From positions 5,642,001 to 5,706,000 of the forward strand of contig JAPYXD010000704.1 of NCBI GenBank assembly GCA_030998225.1: DNA of 64,000 bases. The letters run 5' to 3'. Origin of the DNA: Diplolepis rosae. Lineage: Eukaryota > Arthropoda > Insecta > Hymenoptera > Diplolepididae. Both the position numbers and the translations under genes were made by a program. This document shows positions 22,193 through 32,919 of this stretch, piece after piece (the stretch's first letter is position 1; the number at the start of each line of letters is the position of its first letter). Under the pieces are notes generated by a model. That model did not search any database. It had not been told where the DNA came from and saw nothing but the letters and a program-made list of their open reading frames with translations.

Positions 22193-24002
22193 CACTGAGA
22201 GACTTTTCGTCAGAGTAAATTATAAATATGATTTATATTTTGGTATAAAATCGTTTCGAAATGAGGCAAACAAGGTTTGCGTATCGAAAATTACAATATT
22301 GGTTTTCAAGCAAAGAAGTTAATATTTTCTTTTGAATAAATGGAACAGATTTTCTACTAACTGTTATAAAATCTATGAGAATTTGAAATTCAATATATCA
22401 ATGTTGCCAAAAATATGTGGATCTGAAAACTACTGCACTAGAGATTCCCTATAACGAGAAGCTCGAGCATCGGAGACCTCTCTGCATCGAGCGCGAGAGG
22501 GATCCCCTCCATATCCTACTTGTTGCTATGCGCTGATATGCGCATTATATGATGTTTCCAAATTCTCGAGCGTGGCGTGCCAATCACAAATCTTTGGGGA
22601 TGCGTAAGTTGTTTTTGAAGTGGATGCGCGTTTGCTCACACCCGACTAAAAATAACAACGTGTCGAGGATTCAGAGCGCTGTTTGGATCTGTTCAAGCAA
22701 GGTAAAAAGGATTTTCTGCATAGTATTTTGTTTATCGACTATTTTGAGAAACGTGAAACCATTAACAGCGACTATTACATGACATTACTGGATCGATTGA
22801 GCGCAGAAATCAAGAAAAAACGGCCTCACATGCAAAAGAAAAAAGTGCTGTTCCACCAAGAAAATGCACCGTGCCACAAGTCCATGCAAACGATGGTCAA
22901 ATTGAATGAATTAAGCTTCAAATTGACTCCTCACTGTACGTTCATGTGAATTCATACTTTTGTAAGTGCGTACTTCTGGCAACAGAAAAATGCACGTTAA
23001 CGGTGATGTACTTGCATTAGAGTTTGATCTTCTTATGTCTATTCTTCCAGCCTCTAACCTATACCTATATCTACATAAGTAAACGTCTAAAGCCTCTCGA
23101 CTATTCTCGCTTGGCATATTCCGAAAAAAAAATCTTTACATGTCGTTTATTACATTTTAATGTCAAGAAATAAGTTTAAAAAATTTTTGCAATTTCAAAA
23201 TTCGAAATTTTTCTGCATCAGAAGAATCCTGTTAAATCAGTTAAATTAACTGTTTTGAAAACATAATCGTAAAAAGTTTGTTACTTTTACGAATCTAAAC
23301 AGATTTTAAAAAAGAAAATACGAATAATAAAAATAAAAACTCAGCAAATGGAAACACGTTCAAACACGCATATGCACTCTTCATTTTTCGAATAGAGATT
23401 CATAATATTTGATACTATTTTTATGCTATCGAAATTAAATCTAGTTTAGACTTCAAATTCATTGGTTCTTCACACACCAAACGCATGCATTTTTTCTCGA
23501 TTCTGATAACACATTTTGCGCACAGAATTGTTTTATCTTGATAGATTTGTGTGAAGTTTGTGCAAGGTTGAGCCCGTCATTACATGCAAAATTTATTCAA
23601 ATCTGGCACGAAATTTAAAATAAATTTCAATGCAATAAACAGAAATATTTTTTAACAACTTTTTAAATTGATTACTTATTATTCAATAATATATTGTATT
23701 ATATTATAATGTAATGCAATAATATATTAATAAATTATATATAATATAATATATAATAAAAATATATAATAAATAATATATAATATTATATATAATATTA
23801 ATAAAATTTTATGCAAACAATTTGATAAAATTTCAAACGATATTTTTGTTAGACGTTGTTTTAGGGTTATGAATATATTATATTTTGATGTCAAAGTACG
23901 AATGAATGCGATAAAACCTCGACTTTCCGCATTTTGAAACAACAATTTCCTAAATTTTCATCCATTCTTATAATTTCTTCTAACGGAAGGTTTCTCAGTG
24001 TA
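22193..24002. mobile_element. Inverted-repeat structure, CACTGAGA tips, enclosing a mariner relic
   Basis: The left end cactgagagacttttcgtca and the inverse of the right end, cactgagaaaccttccgtta, continue to match loosely for about 100 bases (aaattataa, tcgtttcgaaatg / tgtttcaaaatg). The tips are of the type at 17085 and 29637. Identity is only about 65 percent by eye, so this may be one old element or two inverted relatives. The middle contains a mariner fragment and an AT-rich low-complexity stretch at 23690-23815. Confidence 0.5.
22560..22949 (+). pseudogene. Mariner transposase relic (family C)
   Basis: MRKLFLKWM and, in another frame, ARLLTPD, QRVEDSERCLDLFKQGKKDF match the inter-domain linker of the 10.3-kb copy. 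The sequence then jumps to LFIDYFEKRETINSDYYMTL, PHMQKKKVLFHQENAPCHKS and LNELSFKLTPH and stops. The jump removes the first catalytic Asp. The second is Glu (HQENAP in place of HQDNAP), and the third is absent. Neither TIR was found. Confidence 0.8.
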
Positions 24003-24684
24003 CGTGTTGATAAGAAGTCTTTCATTATCTCTGAATGTCTTTAGTACATAAACACAGTAAACAACAGTTTTCTATAAATTAATGGAATATTTTATAGAAT
24101 AATTGATTCGTGGAAATTCCAAAAATTCTAAAAAAAGATTCTAACAAAGGGAGAAGTAATGACATCTTGTCAAACTTTAAAGCATTCAAAGCTATGAAAT
24201 ACAGAAATTTTCGATAAATTTTCATTTTGACAAAATCTTAACAATTGAAGACCTAAGATTATACTGAAATTTTCGGTACTTTACATAAATCAATGCTTTA
24301 AAGATTCACAAAATGCTACTCTATTCCAATTTTACCGAATTAATTTAAATATAACGGATAAGATCAAGGATTCAATTGATTATCTGATACAGCATTAATT
24401 TAGTTTTCTAAATTCAATATTAAACTGAAACAATTGAATTAAAGAATACATAATATTTCTTAAACACTTTTAAATAATAGTCAACTTCATACGCCTGTAA
24501 ATTGAACGCAAAATGAATGATTATAAGGTGGCTTTCAAAAACTCAGACGTCGCGCATACTCAGACAGATGTTTGGGGCCTATTATTCTCTGGAGTAACAA
24601 TTTCCGTGACGCACAGGGTCACGTGATCAGAATAATATAGAAATTCTGGAAATTTATATTGAAATATCATCTGTGGCGCTACCG
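24003..24684. other. No feature seen
   Basis: AT-rich. If the minus-strand gene at 24.7-25.0 kb continues, its later introns or exons would lie here, but no clear exon could be identified. Confidence 0.3.
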
Positions 24685-24972
24685 TTAGCAGCTCCAGGTA
24701 CTATATATCGACCACTTTTTGATAGAATGTTGTTTGTCATTAATTTTACAGGCTATAAAAAATCGGCCTTTTTTACGAGTGTGAAAGAAATAATCGTATA
24801 CTGTTCCTTCATTTAATAAGTTTTTATAAGCAATATTAATTTTAATGAATGTATTGACAGAAATTCTTTCTCCTAATTTTACTAGATGCAATTAGAACAG
24901 AAATAAATAATTACCTGCAGAATAAGCAGAAACTAAAATTACACAAAGTACTGTGGTGTCTATAAGTTCCAT
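24685..24972 (-). CDS. 5' exons of a small secreted protein, unrecognised
   Basis: Exon 1 (24972-24915) encodes MELIDTTVLCVILVSAYSA, a clean signal peptide: short N-region, hydrophobic core, small residues before cleavage. It ends at GCAG|GTAATT. A tctgttctaattgcatctag acceptor ends at 24882. The sequence after it continues in the same frame as VKLGERISVNTFIKINIA, YKNLLNEGTVYDYFFHTRKK and GRFFIACKINDKQHS to a stop at 24685. The implied intron is only 33 bases, unusually short for an insect; without splicing the frame stops after eight residues. Possible readings are a real ultra-short intron, a wrong acceptor with the true exon elsewhere, or a pseudogene. I cannot assign a family. The final residues (SIYSTWSC) may be intron read-through. 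Confidence 0.45.
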
Positions 24973-25017
24973 TTTTGTCGGTTCACGATAACTTGCTATG
25001 ATTTATTTTCATTGCGG

Positions 25018-25025
25018 TATATATA
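25018..25025 (-). promoter_or_regulatory. TATA box for the secreted-protein gene
   Basis: On the minus strand, caactatatataccgc stands 46 bases before the ATG at 24972. A TATA box here places transcription start about 30 bases downstream, near 24990, and leaves a 5' UTR of roughly 20 bases. This spacing supports the signal-peptide exon as a real first exon. Confidence 0.55.
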
Positions 25026-25029
25026 GTTG

Positions 25030-26555
25030 CCAGCTGCCAACTCATTATCAGTTTGAAGTATCGCCACGTCAGAGTAATTCTGGAAGATGTCGGCTCAGCA
25101 GTGTGCTGATTCGGCGTTTCATGTGTCAAGAGCTTTATCTCTGAGAAATATTTCACATAAACTATTGAAATTTCACACGAGAGAACAGGCTTTGCACAAT
25201 GTCTTTCAACATGGCTTAGCTTATTATCCGACAAACCGCCATATAGATCGGCTGCTCTTATCCTTCCTGATTGACGAGATGCTTGATGCCCAAGTCCTTG
25301 AGAATATCCTCAAATCTAGGATCTCATTATAAGGTATGGCTTAACCACTACTGATAGTGCTACCAAGGTATTGAGGTTTTCGGTAGACCTCAATTCTTTT
25401 CCGATTACTTCAAACTTCTGAACCGGATGGTTGCTACTCAGAATTAGGTCCCATCGAAAATTTTCAGTCTACATTTGAGATGTCGCTATTTATTATTAAA
25501 TTGAATTTTGTCTAATACCAATCCCAATCAAAAATCGTTTTCAGCTAAATTTGTTCTTCCAATGATTCCTCCATAAATTTTTCCACCCATTCGGATCTAC
25601 ATCAACATTGAACATATGCAATAATGCTTTAAAAGCCATTTTTCTTACATGAGGCTTCACAGCAAGGAATTTGACGCTTTGTGCTTTTTATTTTTTGAAA
25701 ATCGAAAATTTAAAACCCAACTTCTCCGATGTTGGGCGTCATCAAGCATAACAATTTGATTCTGAATTTAATTCAAATACACTTAAGTCGGACAATAGGG
25801 GCAATCTTGGGTGTTGCATCCGTTAGCTCAGGTAATCCTCAGAACAAAACAATTAGAGCATACAGCTACGCATCTATATTATTAGGTTTTTAAAAAATAA
25901 ACTGAACTACTATTCCATTTTTCAAAAGTTCCAAATTTGGGCAAAAAAAAAATTTGTCAAATAGTTTGAGCCACCTTAAGAAATATAAAAAAACTTGTAA
26001 AAATAGACTAAAAACGCTCAATATCAATGAGAATGAACTATCTATTCGTTCGAATGGCCCCAAGAAGCCAAAAAATGCATTATTAGTTATCCGATTTGTC
26101 TGATTCTTCATCTAAATCGAGGTCACAATTTTGACAAGTATAAAAACGAGAACTTAGATTGGCACTCTTTAAATAAATTGCTATTTTGCACGTTTTGTAT
26201 GCGATGGTGTTGTGATGAACTTTCAAAAAAATCACTTCAAATGTGGGGCAAAATTCGCCAAATGTACCACCCCAAAAATTTTTATATTTCCGATTTTGAT
26301 GAAACTTTATGAGATTTACTATCTGGCGACATCCGATTGCAGATGGGGGAAGGTAATAATGATGTATTTCCTAGATACAGGGGCTCAAAACTTTTGATGC
26401 TTCTTTGACACGCACGCAAAAATGTAAATGCTAATAATCAGCATTTTCGTGCTGCTCAGCAGAAACTGAGATGCTTAATTTTGCTTCCGCAAGGGAAAAT
26501 GCTGAAGTACTTGTAAAGTAACTTCGCATTTTCTTACTGACTCGCAGTGACTACA
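25030..26555. other. No gene recognised
   Basis: Several frames of 60-80 codons occur (for example 25087-25332 on the plus strand), none with a recognisable domain. The region upstream of the TATA box is probably promoter and intergenic DNA. Confidence 0.3.
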
Positions 26556-26559
26556 CTAA

Positions 26560-26930
26560 GAGACAGCTAGCATAGCTAGCGCGACCAGCCGTGGCAGTGG
26601 CCACGCTTCACTAACGTCCGTATAGCACGCTAAAAAAGGACGGTGGGGGGAGGGGGGCGAAACACAGGGTTGATTGGTGCGCACTGGCTGCGCTTTTTTC
26701 GCGCGTCGGCGTCCGATGTGTGCACATGAATCAGACGCTTGGCAGTAAACGACCGTTAGACACTACGAGGGCGCTATTATTACGCTACGGTACTCGTCCA
26801 CCACGAAAAGTTGCGCAGCTACTGCGCTTTTCTCAAGCTAACCTATCATGTCCGGGTTGGGCGCGTTGGCTACAATACGAGCGCAGTGGCCATGCCAAGT
26901 CCCTCTTAGTGTGGTGATGACTAGTGATGT
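26560..26930. other. CpG-rich island of unknown nature
   Basis: Sharply GC- and CpG-rich against AT-rich flanks, with a ggtggggggaggggggcg purine tract at 26641-26658. A 65-codon plus-strand frame (26720-26917) has no known motif. It could be a promoter-type island or the GC-rich part of an unrecognised element. Confidence 0.4.
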
Positions 26931-27440
26931 TTTTAGGTCCTATAATATAACACTTAGAAAAATCGGCAATAAGTGTTTCACGCATTATTTATTCCGTTCT
27001 TTTCAATAAAAATATTATCGAAAATTTAGAAAAATTTCTTGTATCATAAAGTTTGGAATTTTTTCAATTTTTAAGTTTTTTCAAAAAGCACATTTTTAAT
27101 ATTTTTTAAACTTGCAATCATTTATGCAATGATCGAGTAAACATTTTGTCGCTGTTATAATATGCCTTTCATCGCCCTAACAATGTGTGCAAAATTTGAG
27201 CGCAAAATGATTACGAGTTTTCCCAAAAAGTCATTTAATATTTTGTTTAAATGACTATCATTCCATGTTATTAATATAAATTTCAGTGATTGGATATCAA
27301 CTGCAATAGGTGACTTTTGCTCTAGAAGAGTTGTACTATCAGGTAAAATTAGCGGCGATATGATATTTCATGATTAACTTGCACAAAAGTGGCTTTAAAA
27401 ATAAGGTACGTTTTTACCTCTCAAGCAAATGAAATAGTTT
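26931..27440. other. No feature seen
   Basis: AT-rich, no coding signal. Confidence 0.3.
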
Positions 27441-27449
27441 TTCCATAAT

Positions 27450-28320
27450 CAATTACTGCTGCTCTAATATCAAACATACTATTGCCTTGAAGGCGTCTAC
27501 TGTGGACCTGCCTTCCCTGAAGACAAACTGGTTCTCTTCAAGACTATTATCGTCAGCCATGTGACTCTATAGTCGTTGTACAATCATTTCCTCTAGAAGC
27601 TTATTCATTGTTACTCTTCCTTCCTGTGAAAGACCAACCTCTGCCTCTTCCACTCATCAAAAAACTTCCTCTCCCGGAAACAGGAACTAAAGACTTTCAG
27701 AAGGATCTCCGGGTATACCGCGATCACCTTTTTGAAGATCTTATTTGGCACCCCGTCAATTCCTGGCGCAGCATTAGCCTTAAACCTCCCGATCGCTATC
27801 TTTAGTCCTTCGAGAGTGAAACTTCTTCACATCGGATTATGCGGGAATTTTGATCCTGTCTCTGGAATGATTCTACACGTGGGAACAAACTTCGCACGAT
27901 GTACTTGACTCGATCGAGATTGTCCAGGCGGAGGGTCTTTCTCCTAGTCAACAATCTCTTAGTAACTAGTTTGAAGGCAAAACTCCATGGGTCCTTTTCA
28001 AATTCATTAAGTTTTCCCAGCACTAAAGTCGGCTTTTACATGCCTTGCCTCAGACCTGTTTTAACTCTTTTCCATGTCTCACGTAATAGAGTATCAATCT
28101 TTGAGCGGGTGCATTTTTGCCATGCTGTGAGGCATGCACGACTTAGGACAGACAACTGGTCGTTCCACCAATACATAAAGTTGTTGGTACGCCTGTCCCC
28201 CTGAAGAAGTATCGAGTTATTACATGCTGTGACCACTTATCGTCTTGTCGCCTGCACTGTGTCTTCTATCACCCATAAGCGATGGTGAGTTTGAAAGGTG
28301 CGTAGTGCCGGGCCCAGGTC
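27450..28320 (-). pseudogene. R1-clade reverse transcriptase fragment
   Basis: Right to left on the minus strand: YWWNDQLSVLSRACLTAW (about 28175), TWKRVKTGLRQGM, FEKDPWSFAFKLVTKRL (about 27990), then the start of the RT domain, APGIDGVPNKIFKKVIAVYP and FFDEWKRQRLVF (27800-27620), and LEENQFVFREGRSTVDAF (about 27545-27490). YWW-x-x-x-I and the GFRxGRSTVDA block are hallmarks of the R1 clade of non-LTR retrotransposons. Frames shift at about 28030, 27830 and 27610. The YADD catalytic motif is not present, so the 3' half is missing. The linker matches the plus-strand relic at 2600, so the two are related elements. Confidence 0.82.
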
Positions 28321-28718
28321 CAGCCTTAAGTCTCTTTTCGGGTTTTATTTTTACTTTGTTTATTGGTTAATTTTTTTTAATTTTTATATAACGATAGTAA
28401 TAGTTGAGTCTTAAGCATGGTTTGAGGTTCCTCCTAACTTACATTTTTCTCTAGATTGTAACCAGACTCAGTTTTTGTGGACTTGCACGCAAAAATATAT
28501 CCCGGAACGTGACAGTCACATTTTAAGCATATCTGTTTGCCATAATTCGTCTAATACTTGTATGTTAACCTTTTTCATTTGTTCAAAAAAAAAAGTCGCA
28601 AACTCTAATCTGACGAACATATTTTTTCAATTGGAATTTGTCCAAAAGACTGTCCAGAATTACGCACAGTAACTTTCTCTAAAAAAAATGAACAGAATCG
28701 TCTGAACTTAATTCGAAT
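28321..28718. other. No feature seen
   Basis: AT-rich spacer before the mariner at 28721. Confidence 0.3.
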
Positions 28719-28894
28719 TATCAGGTGAACAAATAAGTTTCCGCCGTTTGACGAAAGTTGGCGCCGCCAGTAAGTTTTGGTTGAAACTGACAGATGTAAA
28801 AAGTCACTGTTATGAGGTTGTCCATCTGTCAAGAACATAGCCTTGAAACATTAGTGGATTTTTATCAGTATAATATATTCTTTTGTGTGCGAAA

Positions 28895-30852
28895 ATGTCG
28901 GGTTTTGAGTCGAATAAGCGTCATTTGCAGGAACTTTTGATTTACTTCTTTAATTTGAAGAAATCTGCAGCTGAGGCGCGTCGACTGCTTGCAGAAACAT
29001 ATGGTGAGGCTGCCTTAAGTGAGAGAAGTTGTCGTCAGTGGTTTCAAAAGTTTAAGAACGGTGAATTTGACAGCGAAGACAAAGAACGTCGCGGAAGGCT
29101 GGAAGTGTACGAATACGCGGAATTGGAAGCATTATTAGATCAAGATTAGTGCCAAACGCCAGAAGAACATTCACGTACATTACGAGTGACTCAAAAAATA
29201 ATTTCACGTCGTTTAAAATCATTGGACATGATTCAAAAACAAGGAATATGGGTTCCATATGAACTGACGCCGAAAAACGTTGAACGCCGATTTTCCAGAA
29301 GTGAAATGCTGCTTGCCAGGCATAAACGAAAGAGTTTTCTGCACCGTATAGTCACTGGTGATGAAAAATGGATTCACTATGATAACCCAAAAAGGAAGAA
29401 ATCATGAGAGCCACCTGGCCATGCTTCAACACCTATAGCTAAGCCAAATATTCATGGAAAAACCTCTTGTTGTGTATTTGGCAGGATCAGCTTGATGTCG
29501 TGTATTATGAGTTGCTCAAACCGAACGAAACAATTACTAGGACTGTCTACCGAACACAATTGATGAAATTGAGTCGAGCTCTCAAGGAAAATCGCGCCTA
29601 CTATTACTCCAGACACGACAAAGTTATTCTCCTGTACACTGACAGAAATCGGCTTTGGTTCCTGTGCACATAGCACATAAATTTTTTGTACAGTAGTTGC
29701 CTTGACCAAAAAAGGTCAGAGAAGCTACTACTTTTATAGTTATCATGACAGTAATTTGGACTTTTTTGTGTATTCAGTTGTTGTGACCAAAGTCGATGAT
29801 TAGAATCAGCTCACTATTAAATCTTGTAATAGTCACACAATTTAACTTGCACTGCACTGGAGATAAGTAGTTACTTCCAAAAAGCTATATTTTGTAAAAA
29901 CTATAATCAGTCAAAAAAAGTTTATGGTGATGAAAAAAGTGACAATTTTTTAACTTAATCGACGAAAGTTATCATAAATATCATTATACCGGATTATTTT
30001 TCTAGATCTTTTCGGTGAAACTTTATTTCTTGTAATCAAATTACTAATTATTATTTAACTAGGAGAACCATACCTATAACCTCAAAGATAATTTTGGCTG
30101 GGTATTTACTGTCCATAGAAAATTCATTACAAATTAATTTTCGAAAACGATCATAACCTAGTGATTCTTGTTTTTTATGCAGAAAACTTAAAAAAATAAA
30201 CATGAATTTTCATAAAATAATGTAGATTCTATAAATAAAGCAATTTGATAAGAACTGTACTTGGTCATTTTAACTAAACTCTATGCGCGGCTTTACGATG
30301 GACTTTGGTTCCTATAACCGCAGCTCTTACGGTATTTCAAGTACATAAGAGCAGTTACCCCGAACACATTAATCAAGTTTCCGCCACTCGGCCTACCAGA
30401 ATCGTGGTCTCAGTAACGTTCCTTGCAGTTGGAGTAAACACTTTTCCAAAGTATGACAGCCACTACCATCATTGTCATGACAACTTTAACATTTTTTCTA
30501 AAGACGATTTTAACAAAAAAACTTTGGTTTGTGAAACCCGAAATTTCTCTCAGTATATGATAATGCTCATCCACATGTTGCACCTCCGGTCAAAACTTAT
30601 TTGGAAACACTCAAGTGGGAAGTTTTATCCTACCCGCCGTATTCACCAGACAATGCTCCTTTTGATTTTAACTTATTTCGATCGATGACGCATGGCCTGT
30701 CTGAGCAGCACTTCACATCATATGAAAATACCAAAACTTGGGTCGATTCGTGGATAGCCTCAAAAGATGAAGCAATCTTCCGACGTGGTATCTGTATGCT
30801 GCCAGAAAGATGGGTAAAAGTAGTGGCAAGCGATGAACAATACTTCGAATAA
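28895..30852 (+). pseudogene. Mariner transposase, interrupted (family D)
   Basis: Starts MSGFESNKRHLQELLIYFFN. The HTH region (CRQWFQKFKNGEFDSEDKER, VTQKIISRRLKSLDM), then GIWVPYELTPKNVERRF and IVTGDEKWIHYDNPKRKKS with the first catalytic Asp are preserved to about 29405 with one stop (codon after LLDQD, 29147). A frameshift follows near 29405, then VVYYELLKPNETITR and RHDKVILLY up to 29636. After the insertion the frame resumes with DNAHPHVAPPVKTYLETL, YPPYSPDNAPFDFNLFRSM and ends SDEQYFE (30852). The second and third Asps are present. Confidence 0.9.
29637..30555. mobile_element. 919-bp CACTGA-type insertion inside a mariner
   Basis: Left tip cactgacagaaat, right tip atttctctcagta (inverse tactgagagaaat), flanked by TA at 29635-29636 and 30556-30557. 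Removing the insert and one TA rejoins CTG-TAT-GAT-AAT, restoring Leu-Tyr-Asp-Asn at the second catalytic Asp of the host mariner. That fixes both ends. The interior has no clear gene, so it is a non-autonomous element. TA target and tips resemble the Tc1/mariner superfamily, but the family is not established. Confidence 0.85.
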
Positions 30853-30929
30853 AACATAAGGTTCCGTTCTTTCACAATGAATGCCCAATTTTTGATCAAA
30901 ACGCAGCAGAAACTCATTTGTACACCTGA

Positions 30930-31466
30930 TGCTATTGGAAATATGATTTTCCATTCCTCAAAGATTAGATAATAATTCAAAAAGTATGCATAATGGAATA
31001 GGTCCAGAAAATATCAAGGCTGAGGCAGAAATTGGGCATCTTTTAATTCTCCTGATCTTTTTAATGGAGATCATCAAGGAAATATTCTATATCACCAAAA
31101 TTAACTGTTTATACACTCACTCAATCATTTACTGCACATAGACGATCGCGCAATTCGACTCAGCAGTGAGTTTCAGAATTTCTACAGATCCAGAAACTGA
31201 ATCACATTTTTTATGTAAAAGTGAAACATTTAATATGTCAAACGTAATTCTTCAGTTAGAATTTTTTAAGATATTGAGTACTGTTCTTGATGGACTTCTC
31301 AATTTATTCATAGTAAATCCTAAAAAAAAAAAAATACTTAAACGTTTTGCAATGACAATTTGCATAAACAATATAGCTTAATTAAGATCGTATATTTATA
31401 AATATTATGACGATTTTATTCGTTCTTCAGTTAATTATTAATTCCATAAATAAGTACTTCTTTATC
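30930..31466. other. No feature seen
   Basis: AT-rich, short frames only. Confidence 0.3.
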
Positions 31467-31533
31467 CTTTGCGGGTGGTTGTCTGTAGACAGCAGCCCAA
31501 GGATTTGAGTGTCAGAGTGCCCCACCCGCAAAG
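31467..31533. repeat. Perfect 12-bp stem hairpin
   Basis: ctttgcgggtgg (31467-31478) pairs fully with ccacccgcaaag (31522-31533) across a 43-base loop. The stem is GC-rich in an AT-rich setting. A partial inner pairing (gtctgtagac) is possible. It could be a structured RNA, a MITE core or chance. Confidence 0.5.
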
Positions 31534-31879
31534 ACTTGATGATCAATAATATCTCACTTGTACGATAATAATAAACAATGATAAACGCATGGTCCATACA
31601 AATATGAAATTATGTTAATGACTAGAAATTAAGTTATAAACAATATGGAATGATGCTCAGAGTGCTATATGGGATTTTACTGGCTAATTTCTAACGCAGC
31701 TTGTAGTACATTTTCTGGATTCATAGATAACTGTGGCCACATTTTGTCGAAATCTTTTTCTTCATTTGATGAAATAGAATTTTTATTTCTCGTCTATTTC
31801 ATATTCTAGATTGCAATGCGTTGTAATAGTGACTTATAAGTACGCTCATGAATAATACAGAGATGCAAATAAAAATATT
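31534..31879. other. No feature seen
   Basis: AT-rich spacer without coding signal. Confidence 0.3.
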
Positions 31880-32346
31880 TACACTGTAAAAAAATTTTCG
31901 GAAATTTTTCCGAAAGTAGTCGGACAGCTTAAAATACAAATGGGTCGTAAATTTTTCCAAAGATATAGTCGAAAATATTTCCAACATAGAAGTGGAAATA
32001 GTTCCTACTTTTTGGTCAGAGAAATATCCAGTTTATTAGGCAAAATATATATATTTCATAATTTAAGTGGAAAAAGATCCAAAAAAAGTGAACAAATTTC
32101 CGTTTTTGTGGAATAATTTCCGTTTTTCATGGGAAAAATTTCCTACAACTTAGGAGATTTGTGAAATGTTCTCACCTTTTTGATATATTTCCTAATAGTT
32201 CGGAAATAAGTCCGAAAATTCGGACAATTTTCCTCAAATCTATAGAATGCTTCCACTTTCTGTAGGAAAATCTATTCTTCCTAAGGATTTAGGAAAAATT
32301 TCCTAATACATTATTAGGAAAATTTACCGATATTTTTTACAGTGTA
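31880..32346. mobile_element. Non-autonomous element with TACACTGTAAAAAA ends
   Basis: The left end tacactgtaaaaaaattttc and the inverse of the right end, tacactgtaaaaaatatcgg, are inverted repeats. The interior is a mosaic of ggaaatttttcc, ttcctaataca and similar short palindromes, so the whole 467 bases can fold into many small stems. No coding sequence. Confidence 0.75.
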
Positions 32347-32370
32347 CGCAGGCTACGACTGTCTCAAGCA

Positions 32371-32394
32371 TATATATATATATATATATATATT
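32371..32394. repeat. (TA)n microsatellite
   Basis: Uninterrupted alternating TA run of about 12 units between the foldback and the THAP element. Confidence 0.9.
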
Positions 32395-32578
32395 AGTATG
32401 AGTTACAAAAAACTCGTGTGCTATAGGCACCGTGCGAAGTCATGGTAGGGAGAGTTAAATCGACGCCAGCGCACGCAGTGGATAATTAAGGCGTTAAAGG
32501 AGGCTGTTTTATATTTCCGAGCAATCAAAATACATGTGCAAATCTAAATTTTGTTTTAATTAAAAAAATATAGCTGAA

Positions 32579-32701
32579 ATGAGCCATCGAAGTTGTTGTG
32601 TTGTGAATTGTTAAAATACAACCAGGAAAAGTGAGTGTAAATTTTATAAATTTCGAACGTCTAAATGGAAAATAAATCAGAGGAATAAGTGGGTACTGTA
32701 G
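32579..32701 (+). pseudogene. THAP zinc-finger exon fragment
   Basis: MSHRSCCVVNC, a stop in place of a Lys-like codon, then SECKFYKFRTSKWKINQRNK and WVL. The Cys pair near the start, the FYKF-x-x block and the R-N-K-W spacing are the first half of a THAP domain (C-x2-4-C ... FYRFP ... R-x-x-KW-I), a DNA-binding fold of P-element-type and other transposases. The second Cys-x2-His pair is missing because the sequence breaks at about 32700. Confidence 0.65.
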
Positions 32702-32704
32702 GGT

Positions 32705-32919
32705 GTTGCATGAACTGATGCTTGTCGAATTATACGAGATTTTATTAAATAACTTTCATTATTTCTACGGAACTCTTGGACATCTCGTACGTGTTCTGCC
32801 AGAACGAGATTTTTACCTTTAATTTTCGTTTGTGGTTGAAATTCTATTGTATATTTAATTGATTGAAAACCTGTTTTAATAATTATATCCATGATGAATT
32901 TGAATCTGAAAATAAACAA
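32705..32919 (-). pseudogene. Opposite-strand coding fragment, IKSRIIRQASVHATPY type
   Basis: Minus-strand residues FQSIKYTIEFQPQTKIKGKN, LVLAEHVRDVQEFRRNNESY and LIKSRIIRQASVHATPYST. I recall R-x-IRQ-x-S-x-x-x-x-PY before a Cys-rich SWIM-like finger in multicopy arthropod proteins, some of which begin with a THAP domain; this is unverified. It abuts the THAP fragment head to head at 32700, which suggests that two exons of one gene were brought together by inversion. Confidence 0.4.

Larger units (their letters stand above)
28721..30929 (+). mobile_element. Mariner split by a 919-bp insertion (family D, copy 1)
   Basis: TIRs tcaggtgaacaaataagttt at the left and the inverse of tcaggtgtacaaatgagttt at the right. 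A TA precedes the left TIR (28719-28720); the right flank is TG, probably mutated. Total length is 2209 bases; without the insertion at 29637-30555 it is about 1290, a normal mariner length. TIRs and transposase are related to the copy at 58541-60362. Confidence 0.9.

Noticed and set aside
3702..24972. Joining the signal-peptide exon at 24.9 kb and the protease exon at 3.7 kb into one gene
   Set aside because: Same strand, but 21 kb apart with no linking exons; nothing in the sequence shows they are one transcript.
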